Shown piece by piece: positions 6,227-12,709 of a stretch of 12,709 nucleotides of DNA; within the stretch, counting starts at the first letter, position 1, and every line of letters begins with the position of its first letter. Below the pieces are notes generated by a model. It saw nothing but the letters and a program-made list of their open reading frames with translations. It did not search any database and had not been told where the DNA came from. The translations under genes were made by a program, and so were the position numbers. Origin of the DNA: CAVQGZ01 sp964356295 (GTDB lineage Bacteria; Actinomycetota; Actinomycetes; Jiangellales; Jiangellaceae); the NCBI GenBank assembly GCA_964356295.1, contig CAYHHE010000084.1, forward strand, positions 1 to 12,709, in the 5' to 3' direction.

Positions 6227-7371
6227 CCCGCCTCGGCCTCGGCCGGAGGCGCTGCGAGCCGGGGCTGGTAGACGCAGGCACCGTCCTCGGCCAGCGGGTC
6301 GCCGGTGGAGGCGTAGGCCCGGGCGCGGGAGCCGCCGCACAGGTCGGCGTACTCGCATCTCCCGCACCGGCCCCCGAATCGCATGGACCGGATCTGGCGC
6401 AGCACCGGGCTGTCTCGGTAGATCTGCGCCAGCGGTGTCTCGCGCACCGACCCGAGATCCAACGGCAGGAACCCGGCCGGGTACACGTGCCCGTCGTGGG
6501 CGACGAAGACGATGCCCTTGCCGTCCCGGGTGGCGGCGGTGTGGGCTGACGATCGCTCCCCAGGCTCGCCGAGCCGCCGCACGAGGTCGTCGCGCAGCCG
6601 GTCGTAGAGGGCTCCGACGACCGGGGGCTCCCCCGCCCGGCGCTGGGCCACCACACGGCGGAAGAACGGCGCCTCGACCGTGCGGACGATGAACCCGTAG
6701 TGGGACGCGTCGAACAGCAGATGGCACACCTGCTCGTGCTCCTCGGGCGAGATCGCACCGGTCGCCTCCCCGCGACCCACGTGGACGAGGAAGAAGACCT
6801 CCCAGATGTGCGCGCCGGTGTCCGAGACGATCTGGGCCACGGCCGCGAGCTCCTCGACGTTCGCCCGCATGACGGTGGTGTTGATCTGCACGGTCAGGCC
6901 GGCGTCCACCAGGGCCCGGATGGCCGGGACGGTGGCGTCGAAGTGCCGGGGGATCCCACGGATCCCGTCGTGGGTCGCCGCGGTGGCACCGTCGAGGCTC
7001 AGCGACACGGCCTTCACCCCGCGGCTGACCATCTGCCCGATCGCCTCGGGGGTCAGCATCGGGGTAACCGACGGGGACATCGCCACCGGGATGCCGCGCT
7101 CGGCGGCGTAGTCGACCAGCTCGAAGACGTCGGGACGGAGCAGGCAGTCGCCTCCGGTCAGGATCAGGATCGGGTAGGGGCGGCCGAATCCTGCCACCTG
7201 GTCGATGAGGTCGCGGCCCTCCTCGTGGGTGAGCTCGCCGGGCAGCGCGCTGGCGGTGGCCGAGGCGCGGCAGTGCTGGCAGGCCAGCTGGCAGGCCCGG
7301 GTCACCTCCCAGAACACCAGCATGGGTCGCTGGGCGAAGTCCACAGCCCGGGGGCGGGTGGCAGACGTCAT
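6175..7371 (-). CDS. Radical SAM/SPASM protein, heme-pathway associated (AhbD/NirJ-like group)
   Basis: The 398-aa product carries the radical SAM [4Fe-4S] motif C-x3-C-x2-C (ACQLACQHC, Cys27, 31, 34), a GGD variant of the SAM-binding GGE (73-75), and a C-terminal SPASM-type cluster CGRCEYADLCGGSRARAYA (336-354; Cys336, 339, 345) with a fourth cysteine near 366 (EDGAC). This architecture matches the AhbC/AhbD/NirJ branch and what I recall as the TIGR04053 group; AhbD decarboxylates Fe-coproporphyrin III to heme. The exact reaction here is inferred, not shown. The start ATG 7371 is set by AAGGAG (7384-7379, 7 bases away) and overlaps the hemG stop as ATGA, so translation is coupled to hemG. 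The last 25 or so residues are Ala/Glu-rich and poorly conserved-looking, and their DNA overlaps the end of the convergent gene. Confidence 0.88.
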   Translation of the reverse strand: MTSATRPRAVDFAQRPMLVFWEVTRACQLACQHCRASATASALPGELTHEEGRDLIDQVAGFGRPYPILILTGGDCLLRPDVFELVDYAAERGIPVAMSPSVTPMLTPEAIGQMVSRGVKAVSLSLDGATAATHDGIRGIPRHFDATVPAIRALVDAGLTVQINTTVMRANVEELAAVAQIVSDTGAHIWEVFFLVHVGRGEATGAISPEEHEQVCHLLFDASHYGFIVRTVEAPFFRRVVAQRRAGEPPVVGALYDRLRDDLVRRLGEPGERSSAHTAATRDGKGIVFVAHDGHVYPAGFLPLDLGSVRETPLAQIYRDSPVLRQIRSMRFGGRCGRCEYADLCGGSRARAYASTGDPLAEDGACVYQPRLAAPPAEAEAGQLRAVTHHQGIASSAT

Positions 7372-8771
7372 GGCGTTGCTCCTTCGGCGATCCTGATGGC
7401 GGTGGCCTGGGCCTGGGTGACGCAGCCCGACAGCCCGACGCCGCGGTAGGCCGCACCGGTCAGGTGCACCGTGCCGAGACCGGCGAGCTCGGCGTCGAGG
7501 CGCTCCAGCCGGGCGCCGTGCCCGACCACGTACTGCGGCATCGACCCTGGCCAGCGCTGGACCAGCGTGTCGACCGGTTCGGCGTCGAACGGCCCAGCGT
7601 CGATGCCGAGGATGCGTGCCAGGCCGTCGAGCACCCCGTCGACCAGCTCGTCGTCGGTCATGGCCACCCATCGGGGGTCACCGTGTCGTCCCACCATTGC
7701 CTTGATGAGCACCGTGTCGTCGTTGACCAGGTGAGGCCACTTGCTGGTCAACCAGGTGCAGCCCACGATGAGCTCCGCCTCGACCGGCGGGACGAGAAAG
7801 CCGGTACCGGGGGGCAGCGGGGGCAGGTCGCCGCGGCGGTAGGCCAGCGTCACGTTGGCGACGTCCACGTACGGGATCTGGCGAAGCAGGCCGGCGGCTG
7901 CGGGGGACAACGGTTCGAGGAGGTCGGCCGCGCTGTAGGCGGGGGTGGCGAGGACGACGTCGGAGGCCGTGATCGTGCCGGTGTCGGTCTGCACCGTCAG
8001 CCGGCCAGCGGCTGCATGATCGATCTGCGCGACGGTCACCCCGGTGGTGATCGCCTGCGTCCCGAGGGAGTCCGCGAGCGCGTCGGTCAGCCGGCTCATG
8101 CCGCCGCGCAGCGACACCAGCGGCGCCGACGGCTTGTCCGTCGCTGGTGGTGCGGTCCGCCGGCGCGCACGCATCGTCAGGTACATGCTGCGTCCGGCAC
8201 CGGCCATGGCCGCGATCTCCGGCACCGCGCTGCGCGCGCTGAGCACCGCGGGATCGCCCGCGTGCACCCCGCCCAGCAGCGGTTCGACAAGTCGGGTGTA
8301 GACCTCGGGGCCGAAACGGGGGCGAAGCATCTCGCGGACCGAGGGGTCGTCGCTGCCGTTGCGCGAGGGCAGCACGAGGTCCAGGCCGGCGCGCGCGGCC
8401 CCGAGCGGTGAGATCAGCCCCGAGCGCACCATCGGCCACGGCCGTTCCGGCAGGCCGAACGCCGCCCCGGCAGGAAGCGGCCGGAGCCTGCCCCGGGACC
8501 AGATGTAGGCCCCGCCGGGCAGCGGCTCCACGACGGCGGGTCCTAGCCCCAGCTCGTCGATGAGCCCCCGGAGGGCGGCCGCGCGGGCCAGGAACGCATC
8601 GGGTCCGGTGTCCACCGGCAGGCCCGCCAGGTCGACGGTGCGGACCTTGCCCCCGACATCTGCCGCCTGCTCGAGGACCGTCACGGCGCCCCGGTCCCCC
8701 GTCCGCCTGCGCAGCAGGTACGCCGTGGCCAGCCCGCTCACCCCAGCCCCGATGACCACCGTATGCGGCAC
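7368..8771 (-). CDS. hemG: Coproporphyrinogen III / protoporphyrinogen oxidase (FAD)
   Basis: The 467-aa product is the FAD-dependent HemG/HemY/CgoX oxidase. In Gram-positive bacteria this enzyme usually takes six electrons from coproporphyrinogen III to give coproporphyrin III, with O2 as acceptor; other lineages use protoporphyrinogen IX. Seen: N-terminal dinucleotide-binding fold VVIGAGVSGLATAYLLRRR (5-23) with ribose-binding Glu34, GGKVRTV (40-46), PLLGGVHAGDP in the middle, LRGGMSRL before the second FAD segment, and the C-terminal FAD motif LTGAAYRGVGLSGCVTQA. Length matches the family. Start codon is GTG 8771, placing VVIGAG four residues in; GGGAG lies 9 bases upstream. The stop overlaps the start of the radical SAM gene (ATGA). 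The ABC permease gene ends only 54 bases upstream on the same strand, so read-through from the transporter is possible. Confidence 0.94.
   Translation of the reverse strand: MPHTVVIGAGVSGLATAYLLRRRTGDRGAVTVLEQAADVGGKVRTVDLAGLPVDTGPDAFLARAAALRGLIDELGLGPAVVEPLPGGAYIWSRGRLRPLPAGAAFGLPERPWPMVRSGLISPLGAARAGLDLVLPSRNGSDDPSVREMLRPRFGPEVYTRLVEPLLGGVHAGDPAVLSARSAVPEIAAMAGAGRSMYLTMRARRRTAPPATDKPSAPLVSLRGGMSRLTDALADSLGTQAITTGVTVAQIDHAAAGRLTVQTDTGTITASDVVLATPAYSAADLLEPLSPAAAGLLRQIPYVDVANVTLAYRRGDLPPLPPGTGFLVPPVEAELIVGCTWLTSKWPHLVNDDTVLIKAMVGRHGDPRWVAMTDDELVDGVLDGLARILGIDAGPFDAEPVDTLVQRWPGSMPQYVVGHGARLERLDAELAGLGTVHLTGAAYRGVGLSGCVTQAQATAIRIAEGATP
7379..7384 (-). promoter_or_regulatory. Ribosome binding site of the radical SAM gene
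   Basis: AAGGAG on the minus strand, 7 bases before ATG 7371 and inside the hemG coding sequence. It fixes the radical SAM start; the frame runs open upstream to 7671 only as a shadow of hemG. Confidence 0.75.
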
Positions 8772-8825
8772 CGCCCCATGCTCCCACGCGCGGCCACCAC
8801 CCGGCGCGGGCCAGTGACGGCGGGC

Positions 8826-10010
8826 TCAGCCGCCGTGAGTGAGCGTGCGGCGTAGCGCCCGCGCGCTGAGGGTCATCAGCACCGCGGCGATGCCGGCCAG
8901 CACGGCGAGCTCGGTGGCGATGCCCGTCAGGCCGGCTCCGTCGTTCACGATCGCGGCCCAGGCGTCCATCGCCCAGGCGTGTGGGGTGAGGTGGCCGACG
9001 ACCTGCATGACGGGCCCGACGAACTCCAGGGACCACATGGTGCCGCCCAGCATGGCCAGCGCGATGGACGCCGGCACGGCGATGGCGATGGCCTGGTCGG
9101 CGGTGCGGGCCAGGGCACCCAGCAGCATCCCGGCGCCGGCGGCGACCAGCGCCCAGACCAGGACGAGCACCGTCACCGCGGGCGCGTTGCCCCACGTCAC
9201 CCCGAACAGCAGCGCCCCGGCGGCCAGCAGCAGCACCGACTGCAGCAGTCCGAGGGCCACCCGGCTGCCAGCGACTCCGGTGACGAATGTGCCCGCCCCG
9301 ATCGGGGCGGCCATCGCGCGACGCCCGACGCCCAAGCGGCGAGTCTCGACGAGCGCAGCAGCGGCGACCATGCCGTTGAGGAAGACGAACAGCACGAGCT
9401 GGCTGAACGCGGCCCGGGTGAAGGCGTTCTCGTCCTCCGGGCGGACTGTGCCCACGGTCTGGACGTCCACCTCGGCCAGGTCCACCGACGGCGCCACGGC
9501 GCGGGCGACCTCGACTGCGGACTCGGGATCGACAGCACCGGTCTCGGCGACGAAGGCGGCCGCTCCCAGCACCGCGCCCTCCTGCGCCAGGGCTCCGGTC
9601 ACGGCCGCGACGACCGCCGCGCTGCCCTGGTCGGCCTGGAGGGTCACTACGGGGATCTCCACCGTGGAGCCCACGGCGACCTCGCTGCCGTAGCCGGTGG
9701 GGATGAGCAGCCCACCGCTGACGTCGCCGAGACGGATGTCGCGGCGCAGCTCTGCCTCATCGGAGTAGTCACGCGTCCGCAGCGAGTCGCTGTCGTCCAG
9801 GGCAGCGGCGAGGTCGGACGAGGTGGCGGTCTGGTCTGCGTCGACGACCCCGATGACGAACACCTGCGGTGCCGAGCCGTACGCCGAGCCGATGAGGAAG
9901 ATGATGAGCAGCGGCATCAGGACGAGGGTGAAGAGGGCGACCCGGTCCTGGACGTAGCGCCGCAGCTCGGTCCGGGTGATCTGCTCGACCGCCGAGACGT
10001 GCGGGTTCAC
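8826..10010 (-). CDS. ABC-2 type transporter permease (second subunit)
   Basis: The 394-aa product has the ABC-2 exporter layout: a cytoplasmic N-terminus (VEQITRTELRRYVQDR), TM1 at about 25-46, a large extracellular domain of about 160 residues (47-205), then five more membrane segments. ETRRLGVGRRAMAAPIGAG after TM2 is the coupling-helix region that contacts the ATPase, and HLTPHAWAMDAW precedes the last helix as in many family members. It should pair with the adjacent permease as a heterodimer on the ATPase. Start is GTG 10010, overlapping the preceding stop by four bases (GTGA), so translation is coupled. The extracellular domain resembles those of LnrMN/YhgE-like exporters in size only; the substrate is not evident. 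hemG follows after 54 bases. Confidence 0.9.
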   Translation of the reverse strand: MNPHVSAVEQITRTELRRYVQDRVALFTLVLMPLLIIFLIGSAYGSAPQVFVIGVVDADQTATSSDLAAALDDSDSLRTRDYSDEAELRRDIRLGDVSGGLLIPTGYGSEVAVGSTVEIPVVTLQADQGSAAVVAAVTGALAQEGAVLGAAAFVAETGAVDPESAVEVARAVAPSVDLAEVDVQTVGTVRPEDENAFTRAAFSQLVLFVFLNGMVAAAALVETRRLGVGRRAMAAPIGAGTFVTGVAGSRVALGLLQSVLLLAAGALLFGVTWGNAPAVTVLVLVWALVAAGAGMLLGALARTADQAIAIAVPASIALAMLGGTMWSLEFVGPVMQVVGHLTPHAWAMDAWAAIVNDGAGLTGIATELAVLAGIAAVLMTLSARALRRTLTHGG

Positions 10011-11275
10011 AGCACGACCTTGCGGCGCAGCGCGGCCAACCCGACCGCACCGGTGACCAGGCCGACGGCCAGCAGCCCGAGCACCGAAGGCAGCACGTCG
10101 AGCAACGTGGCCTCCCCGGCGGACAGCTCGGTCAGCGCGAGCATCGCCTGCCCGTTGGGCGTGAACGGCTTGAGGACGGCCACCACGCCGGCGGCGCCGA
10201 AGAAGAACGAGCCGCCCACCACGGCCAGGGCCAGCGCGATGATCGTGGTCAGCGCGTCCGCCTGGTTCTCGGTGCGGGCCAGGCCGGTGATCAGCAGAGC
10301 GATCCCGGCGATCGACACCACCACTGCGGTGAGGACGGATGCCACGCCCAGCGGGTCACCCCAGTCCACACTAAAGGCCAGCGAGGTCACCGCCCACACG
10401 GTGAACACGCTGAGCAGGCCCTGGACCAGCACGGCGAGTGTCTTGCCGAGCAGCACGGCGTCCGCGGTGACCGGGGCGGCGCGCACCCGTTGCAGGGTGC
10501 CCTCGCGGCGCTCGCTGATCACCGAGCGGGCTCCGGCGCCGAGGGTGAAGAACAGGAACAGCATGGCCATCGCCGGGGCGAAGTAGCCGATGACCGAGAA
10601 GGTGCTGCGCACGTCGGTGGGCAGCACCTGCAACGGGCTGGTCACGCCGCGTGCGGCCTGCGCCACCTGCGCCGGGTCGACTGGCTGACCGGACTGCTGA
10701 CCTGCCGCAACCGAGGCGGCGACGGCCAGCCGGGTCGCGCCGATCTGTGCCGCGACGCTGTCCGCGACGGCCTGCGCGACCGCGCTGGACAAGGTCCGCC
10801 CCGGGTGGCCGATCACGCCGAGAGTCACCGGGGAGCCATCCTGCACCGCCTGGGCCAGACCCGCAGGGAGCACGATCGCGGCGTCCACCGTCCCGTCCTC
10901 GACCATTCCCCGGACCCCGGCTGCCTCGACCGGCTCGAACACCAGGCCCGACTCCTCCGATGCCTCGCCACTGCCGTCGCCGACGTCGGAGGTTGCCTCG
11001 CCGCTGGTCAGCGACCGCGAGATCTGCTGCGAGACGCTGCTGGCGTCGGCGTCGGCGACGCCGATCGTCGCCGAGAAGGAGAACCCGCCACCGAAGGCCA
11101 GGCCCACGATGAGACCCAGCGCGATCGGGGCGATGACCCCCTGGATGAGCAGCGACCGGTCCCGGATCCGCCTGCGCAGGTCGTTGCCGGCGATGAGGAG
11201 CGCCTGCCGCCACGTCGGCGGGACCGGCGGCCGACCGGTGAGCGGCGGCGCGGGCGGGCGGGACGTCGTGGCCAT
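10007..11275 (-). CDS. ABC-2 type transporter permease (first subunit)
   Basis: The 422-aa product begins with a Pro-rich cytoplasmic leader (1-20) and an amphipathic segment (TWRQALLIAGNDLRRRIRDR), then TM1 (about 44-62), an extracellular domain of about 165 residues (65-230) rich in Ala/Val/Asp, and five further membrane helices. The coupling motif SERREGTLQRVRAAPV follows TM2 and FTPNGQAMLALTEL lies before the last helix; both are typical of ABC-2 exporters. It is homologous in plan to its neighbour at 8826-10010, and the two are the likely membrane heterodimer. The start ATG 11275 shares its A with the TGA of the ATPase gene, and its own stop overlaps the next start, so the three genes are tightly coupled. 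Confidence 0.9.
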   Translation of the reverse strand: MATTSRPPAPPLTGRPPVPPTWRQALLIAGNDLRRRIRDRSLLIQGVIAPIALGLIVGLAFGGGFSFSATIGVADADASSVSQQISRSLTSGEATSDVGDGSGEASEESGLVFEPVEAAGVRGMVEDGTVDAAIVLPAGLAQAVQDGSPVTLGVIGHPGRTLSSAVAQAVADSVAAQIGATRLAVAASVAAGQQSGQPVDPAQVAQAARGVTSPLQVLPTDVRSTFSVIGYFAPAMAMLFLFFTLGAGARSVISERREGTLQRVRAAPVTADAVLLGKTLAVLVQGLLSVFTVWAVTSLAFSVDWGDPLGVASVLTAVVVSIAGIALLITGLARTENQADALTTIIALALAVVGGSFFFGAAGVVAVLKPFTPNGQAMLALTELSAGEATLLDVLPSVLGLLAVGLVTGAVGLAALRRKVVL

Positions 11276-12249
11276 CAGTCGCGCAGGGCCTTGCCGGTCA
11301 GGTGGAGGAACACCGTCTCCAGGTCGGGCTCGCGGACCTCGACAGCGGTGACCGCCACGGGCAGGTCGTCGGCGGCCATCACCGCAGCAGCCACCAGTGC
11401 GGACCCCTCATGGGTGACGAGCTCGAGCGTCGCGCCGGTGGCCCGCACGTCCTCGACTCCGGGCAGCGCCCGGCAGCGCTGCGCCCAGGTGGCCATCGCT
11501 GCCGCGCCGTCCGTGCCGTCGGACGCCATGGCCGTGAGGGTGACGGTGGTGTCCGCACCGACCATCGCCACGAGGGCGTCGCGGGTGCCCTCGGCGACCA
11601 GCCGACCCTCGTCGATGATGCCGATCCGGTCACACAGCCGCTCGGCCTCCTCCATGTAGTGGGTGGTGTACAGCACCGCCAGGCCCTTCCCCCCGAGCTC
11701 GGCGACGGACTCCAGGATCGCGTTGCGGCTCTGCGGGTCCACCCCGACCGTCGGCTCGTCCAGCACCAGCAGGCGAGGCTGGTGCAGCAGCCCCGCGGCG
11801 ATGTTCGCTCGACGCTTCATCCCGCCCGAGTAGGTCTCGACCCGATCCTTGGCCCGGTCGGACAGGCCCACCACTTCCAGGACGTCGGCGATGCGCTCGT
11901 CCAGGACGCGCCCGGTCAGCCCCTGCAGCTTGCCGAAGAAGCGCAGGTTGTCCCGGGCGGACAGATCCGGGTAGAGCGCCACGTCCTGCGGCACCAGCCC
12001 CAGCGCACCCTTCACCGCGGTGCTGCCGGTCGTCAGCGGCTCACCCTGCACGCTCACCGAGCCGGCGTCGGGCTCCAGCAGCCCGCAGATCATCGAGATC
12101 GTCGTGGTCTTCCCGGCGCCGTTCGGGCCGAGCAGCCCGTAGGTCTCTCCCGGGGCGATCGACAGGCTCACCCCGTCCACCGCCGTCACGTCACCGAAGC
12201 GGCGCACCAGACCTTCGGCCACCAGCACCGGCGCTGCGGACCCGTCCAT
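11275..12249 (-). CDS. ABC transporter ATP-binding protein
   Basis: The 324-aa product powers the ABC-2 exporter. Seen: Walker A GPNGAGKTT (41-49), Q-loop Gln88 (LVPQDVALYP), signature YSGGM (140-144), Walker B LLVLDEP (160-166), H-loop His197 (TTHYMEEAE), and a C-terminal domain of about 80 residues (245-324) of the type found in DrrA/CcmA-like drug-export ATPases (DUF4162-like). I prefer ATG 12249 over the upstream ATG 12375: the family fold begins at VLVAEGLVRRFG, the extra 42 residues are Pro/Arg-rich and unlike the family, and the longer version would run across the divergent promoter region and the start of the opposite gene. GGGGGTGGG precedes the chosen start. It is first of a block continuing through two permeases, then possibly hemG and the radical SAM gene. 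Confidence 0.93.
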   Translation of the reverse strand: MDGSAAPVLVAEGLVRRFGDVTAVDGVSLSIAPGETYGLLGPNGAGKTTTISMICGLLEPDAGSVSVQGEPLTTGSTAVKGALGLVPQDVALYPDLSARDNLRFFGKLQGLTGRVLDERIADVLEVVGLSDRAKDRVETYSGGMKRRANIAAGLLHQPRLLVLDEPTVGVDPQSRNAILESVAELGGKGLAVLYTTHYMEEAERLCDRIGIIDEGRLVAEGTRDALVAMVGADTTVTLTAMASDGTDGAAAMATWAQRCRALPGVEDVRATGATLELVTHEGSALVAAAVMAADDLPVAVTAVEVREPDLETVFLHLTGKALRD

Positions 12250-12373
12250 GCCCACCCCCAGGTTCTCCACCCCAGCCTGCCCCAATCCCGGTCGGGTGGG
12301 CACCCCCGGCCCTGGACGGCGCGCAGCTGGGGGAGTCCGCTGGGTGGGGACGGGAACGGAAAGGAGGGAGGAC
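12250..12373. promoter_or_regulatory. Divergent intergenic region between ABC operon and small membrane protein
   Basis: These 124 bases must hold the start signals for the minus-strand ABC block and the plus-strand small genes, since no other gap lies between them. The region is very GC-rich and I can point to no convincing -10 or -35 box; GATTGG (minus strand, about 12281-12286) is one of its few AT-containing spots. Confidence 0.4.
12362..12367 (+). promoter_or_regulatory. Consensus Shine-Dalgarno (AGGAGG)
   Basis: AGGAGG within AAAGGAGGGAGG lies 6 bases before ATG 12374, the strongest ribosome site in the window. It fixes that ATG as the start of the small membrane protein, rather than the in-frame upstream start at 12248. 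Confidence 0.85.
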
Positions 12374-12556
12374 ATGGCTGTTCACATCCCGATCCATGGC
12401 ACATCGACTCCGACCGTGACGAAGCCCCACGGCAGGTACCGGGTGACCACCTGGGTGCTGGGGATCGTGGGTGCCATCACGACGCTCCTCGGCGCGTGGA
12501 GCCGCTGGCAGGTGACGATGGGCTCTGGCGCGGGGGTGCTGCGCGCGCCAGGCTGA
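12374..12556 (+). CDS. Small membrane protein, 60 aa, unknown function
   Basis: I do not recognise this gene. The 60-aa product has a polar, His/Thr-rich N-terminus (residues 1-20, two His within IPIHGTSTPTV and nearby), a basic RYR, one hydrophobic helix (about 24-42, TTWVLGIVGAITTLLGAW) and a short tail with SRW and RAPG. It is probably a single-pass inner-membrane protein. The consensus Shine-Dalgarno and the 3-base gap to the lipoprotein gene favour a real gene. It is divergent from the ABC transporter, whose start lies 125 bases away, so shared regulation is possible. A translated leader for the lipoprotein gene is an alternative role. Confidence 0.7.
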   Translation: MAVHIPIHGTSTPTVTKPHGRYRVTTWVLGIVGAITTLLGAWSRWQVTMGSGAGVLRAPG

Positions 12557-12559
12557 GTC

Positions 12560-12709
12560 GTGAGGCGGTTGATGGTTGCCGTGCTGGTCATCAGCCTCAC
12601 GGTGCCCGCGGCTGCATGCGCGGGCAGGCCCGACGACAACGCGCAGCCGTCGGCGGCGCCCACGGCGTCTGTCACGGCGTCCCCGACGCCGATGGCATCC
12701 CCGACACCG
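12560..12709 (+). CDS. Putative lipoprotein, partial (runs off the window)
   Basis: The first 50 codons are visible. They give a signal peptide with basic start MRR, a hydrophobic core (LMVAVLVISLTV) and the lipobox PAAAC with Cys20, then a Pro/Ser/Thr/Ala-rich linker (for example SAAPTASVTASPTP) that is typical of actinobacterial lipoproteins before a folded domain. The product should be lipid-anchored on the outer face of the membrane. I chose GTG 12560, three bases after the preceding stop, because it supplies the basic residues that the alternative ATG 12572 would lack. The function depends on the part beyond the window. Confidence 0.75.
   Translation, partial: MRRLMVAVLVISLTVPAAACAGRPDDNAQPSAAPTASVTASPTPMASPTP

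Noticed and set aside
5510..7456. 648-codon minus-strand frame across the radical SAM gene
   Set aside because: It is an alternative frame of the radical SAM gene (Arg/Pro-rich) and continues antisense through two plus-strand genes. The motif-bearing frame is the real one.
8979..10586. 535-codon open frame on the plus strand opposite the ABC permeases
   Set aside because: Low-complexity Gly/His/Arg/Asp composition that changes character midway, and it spans two well-supported permease genes on the other strand. It is a codon-bias shadow.
12250..12375. Longer ABC ATPase starting at ATG 12375
   Set aside because: The extra 42 residues are Pro/Arg-rich, unlike the family, and would run across the ribosome site of the opposite gene.

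Overview
The window comes from a high-GC actinobacterium. GC-rich third positions leave long antisense shadow ORFs throughout. The gene content fits: a GTP-type PEP carboxykinase homologue, an F420/deazaflavin-dependent nitroreductase-family protein, a coproporphyrin-type HemG/CgoX oxidase, GTG starts and an apparently leaderless hemA promoter. The nucleotide-binding motif of HemA (GTGAYA) reminds me of Micrococcales enzymes, but the placement below phylum is a guess.

Layout. Bases 1-340 are non-coding and hold a CCCGT tandem repeat and three related copies of a roughly 24-bp element, two direct and one inverted. On the plus strand follow a 60-aa very acidic protein (341-523), a membrane-anchored deazaflavin-dependent protein (629-1114) and a 618-aa GTP-PEPCK family protein (1256-3112) ending in a hairpin terminator. 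Convergent to it is hemA (4460-3207, minus). Divergent from hemA is a two-gene plus-strand unit: a DUF2157-like polytopic membrane protein and a single-pass anchored protein of unknown function (4618-6226). That unit runs tail-to-tail into a minus-strand block read from 12249 down to 6175: ABC ATPase, ABC-2 permease, ABC-2 permease, hemG/cgoX, radical SAM/SPASM protein. Junctions in this block overlap by 1 to 4 bases, except a 54-base gap before hemG. Divergent from the ABC transporter are a 60-aa membrane protein with a consensus Shine-Dalgarno and a lipoprotein cut by the window end.

How they work together. HemA makes the first committed tetrapyrrole precursor, and HemG/CgoX oxidises coproporphyrinogen or protoporphyrinogen late in the pathway. 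The radical SAM protein is translationally coupled to hemG and has the cysteine pattern of the AhbD/NirJ-like heme-modifying group, so it is a candidate late heme-pathway enzyme. The ABC exporter just upstream may share the transcript.

The two points most worth a second look are (1) the PEPCK homologue, in which two of the three classical Mn2+ ligands and the hyper-reactive P-loop cysteine appear to be replaced while the GTP and substrate motifs remain, and (2) the hemG-radical SAM pair with the adjoining exporter. I did not see CRISPR arrays, rRNA or tRNA genes, insertion sequences or phage genes.
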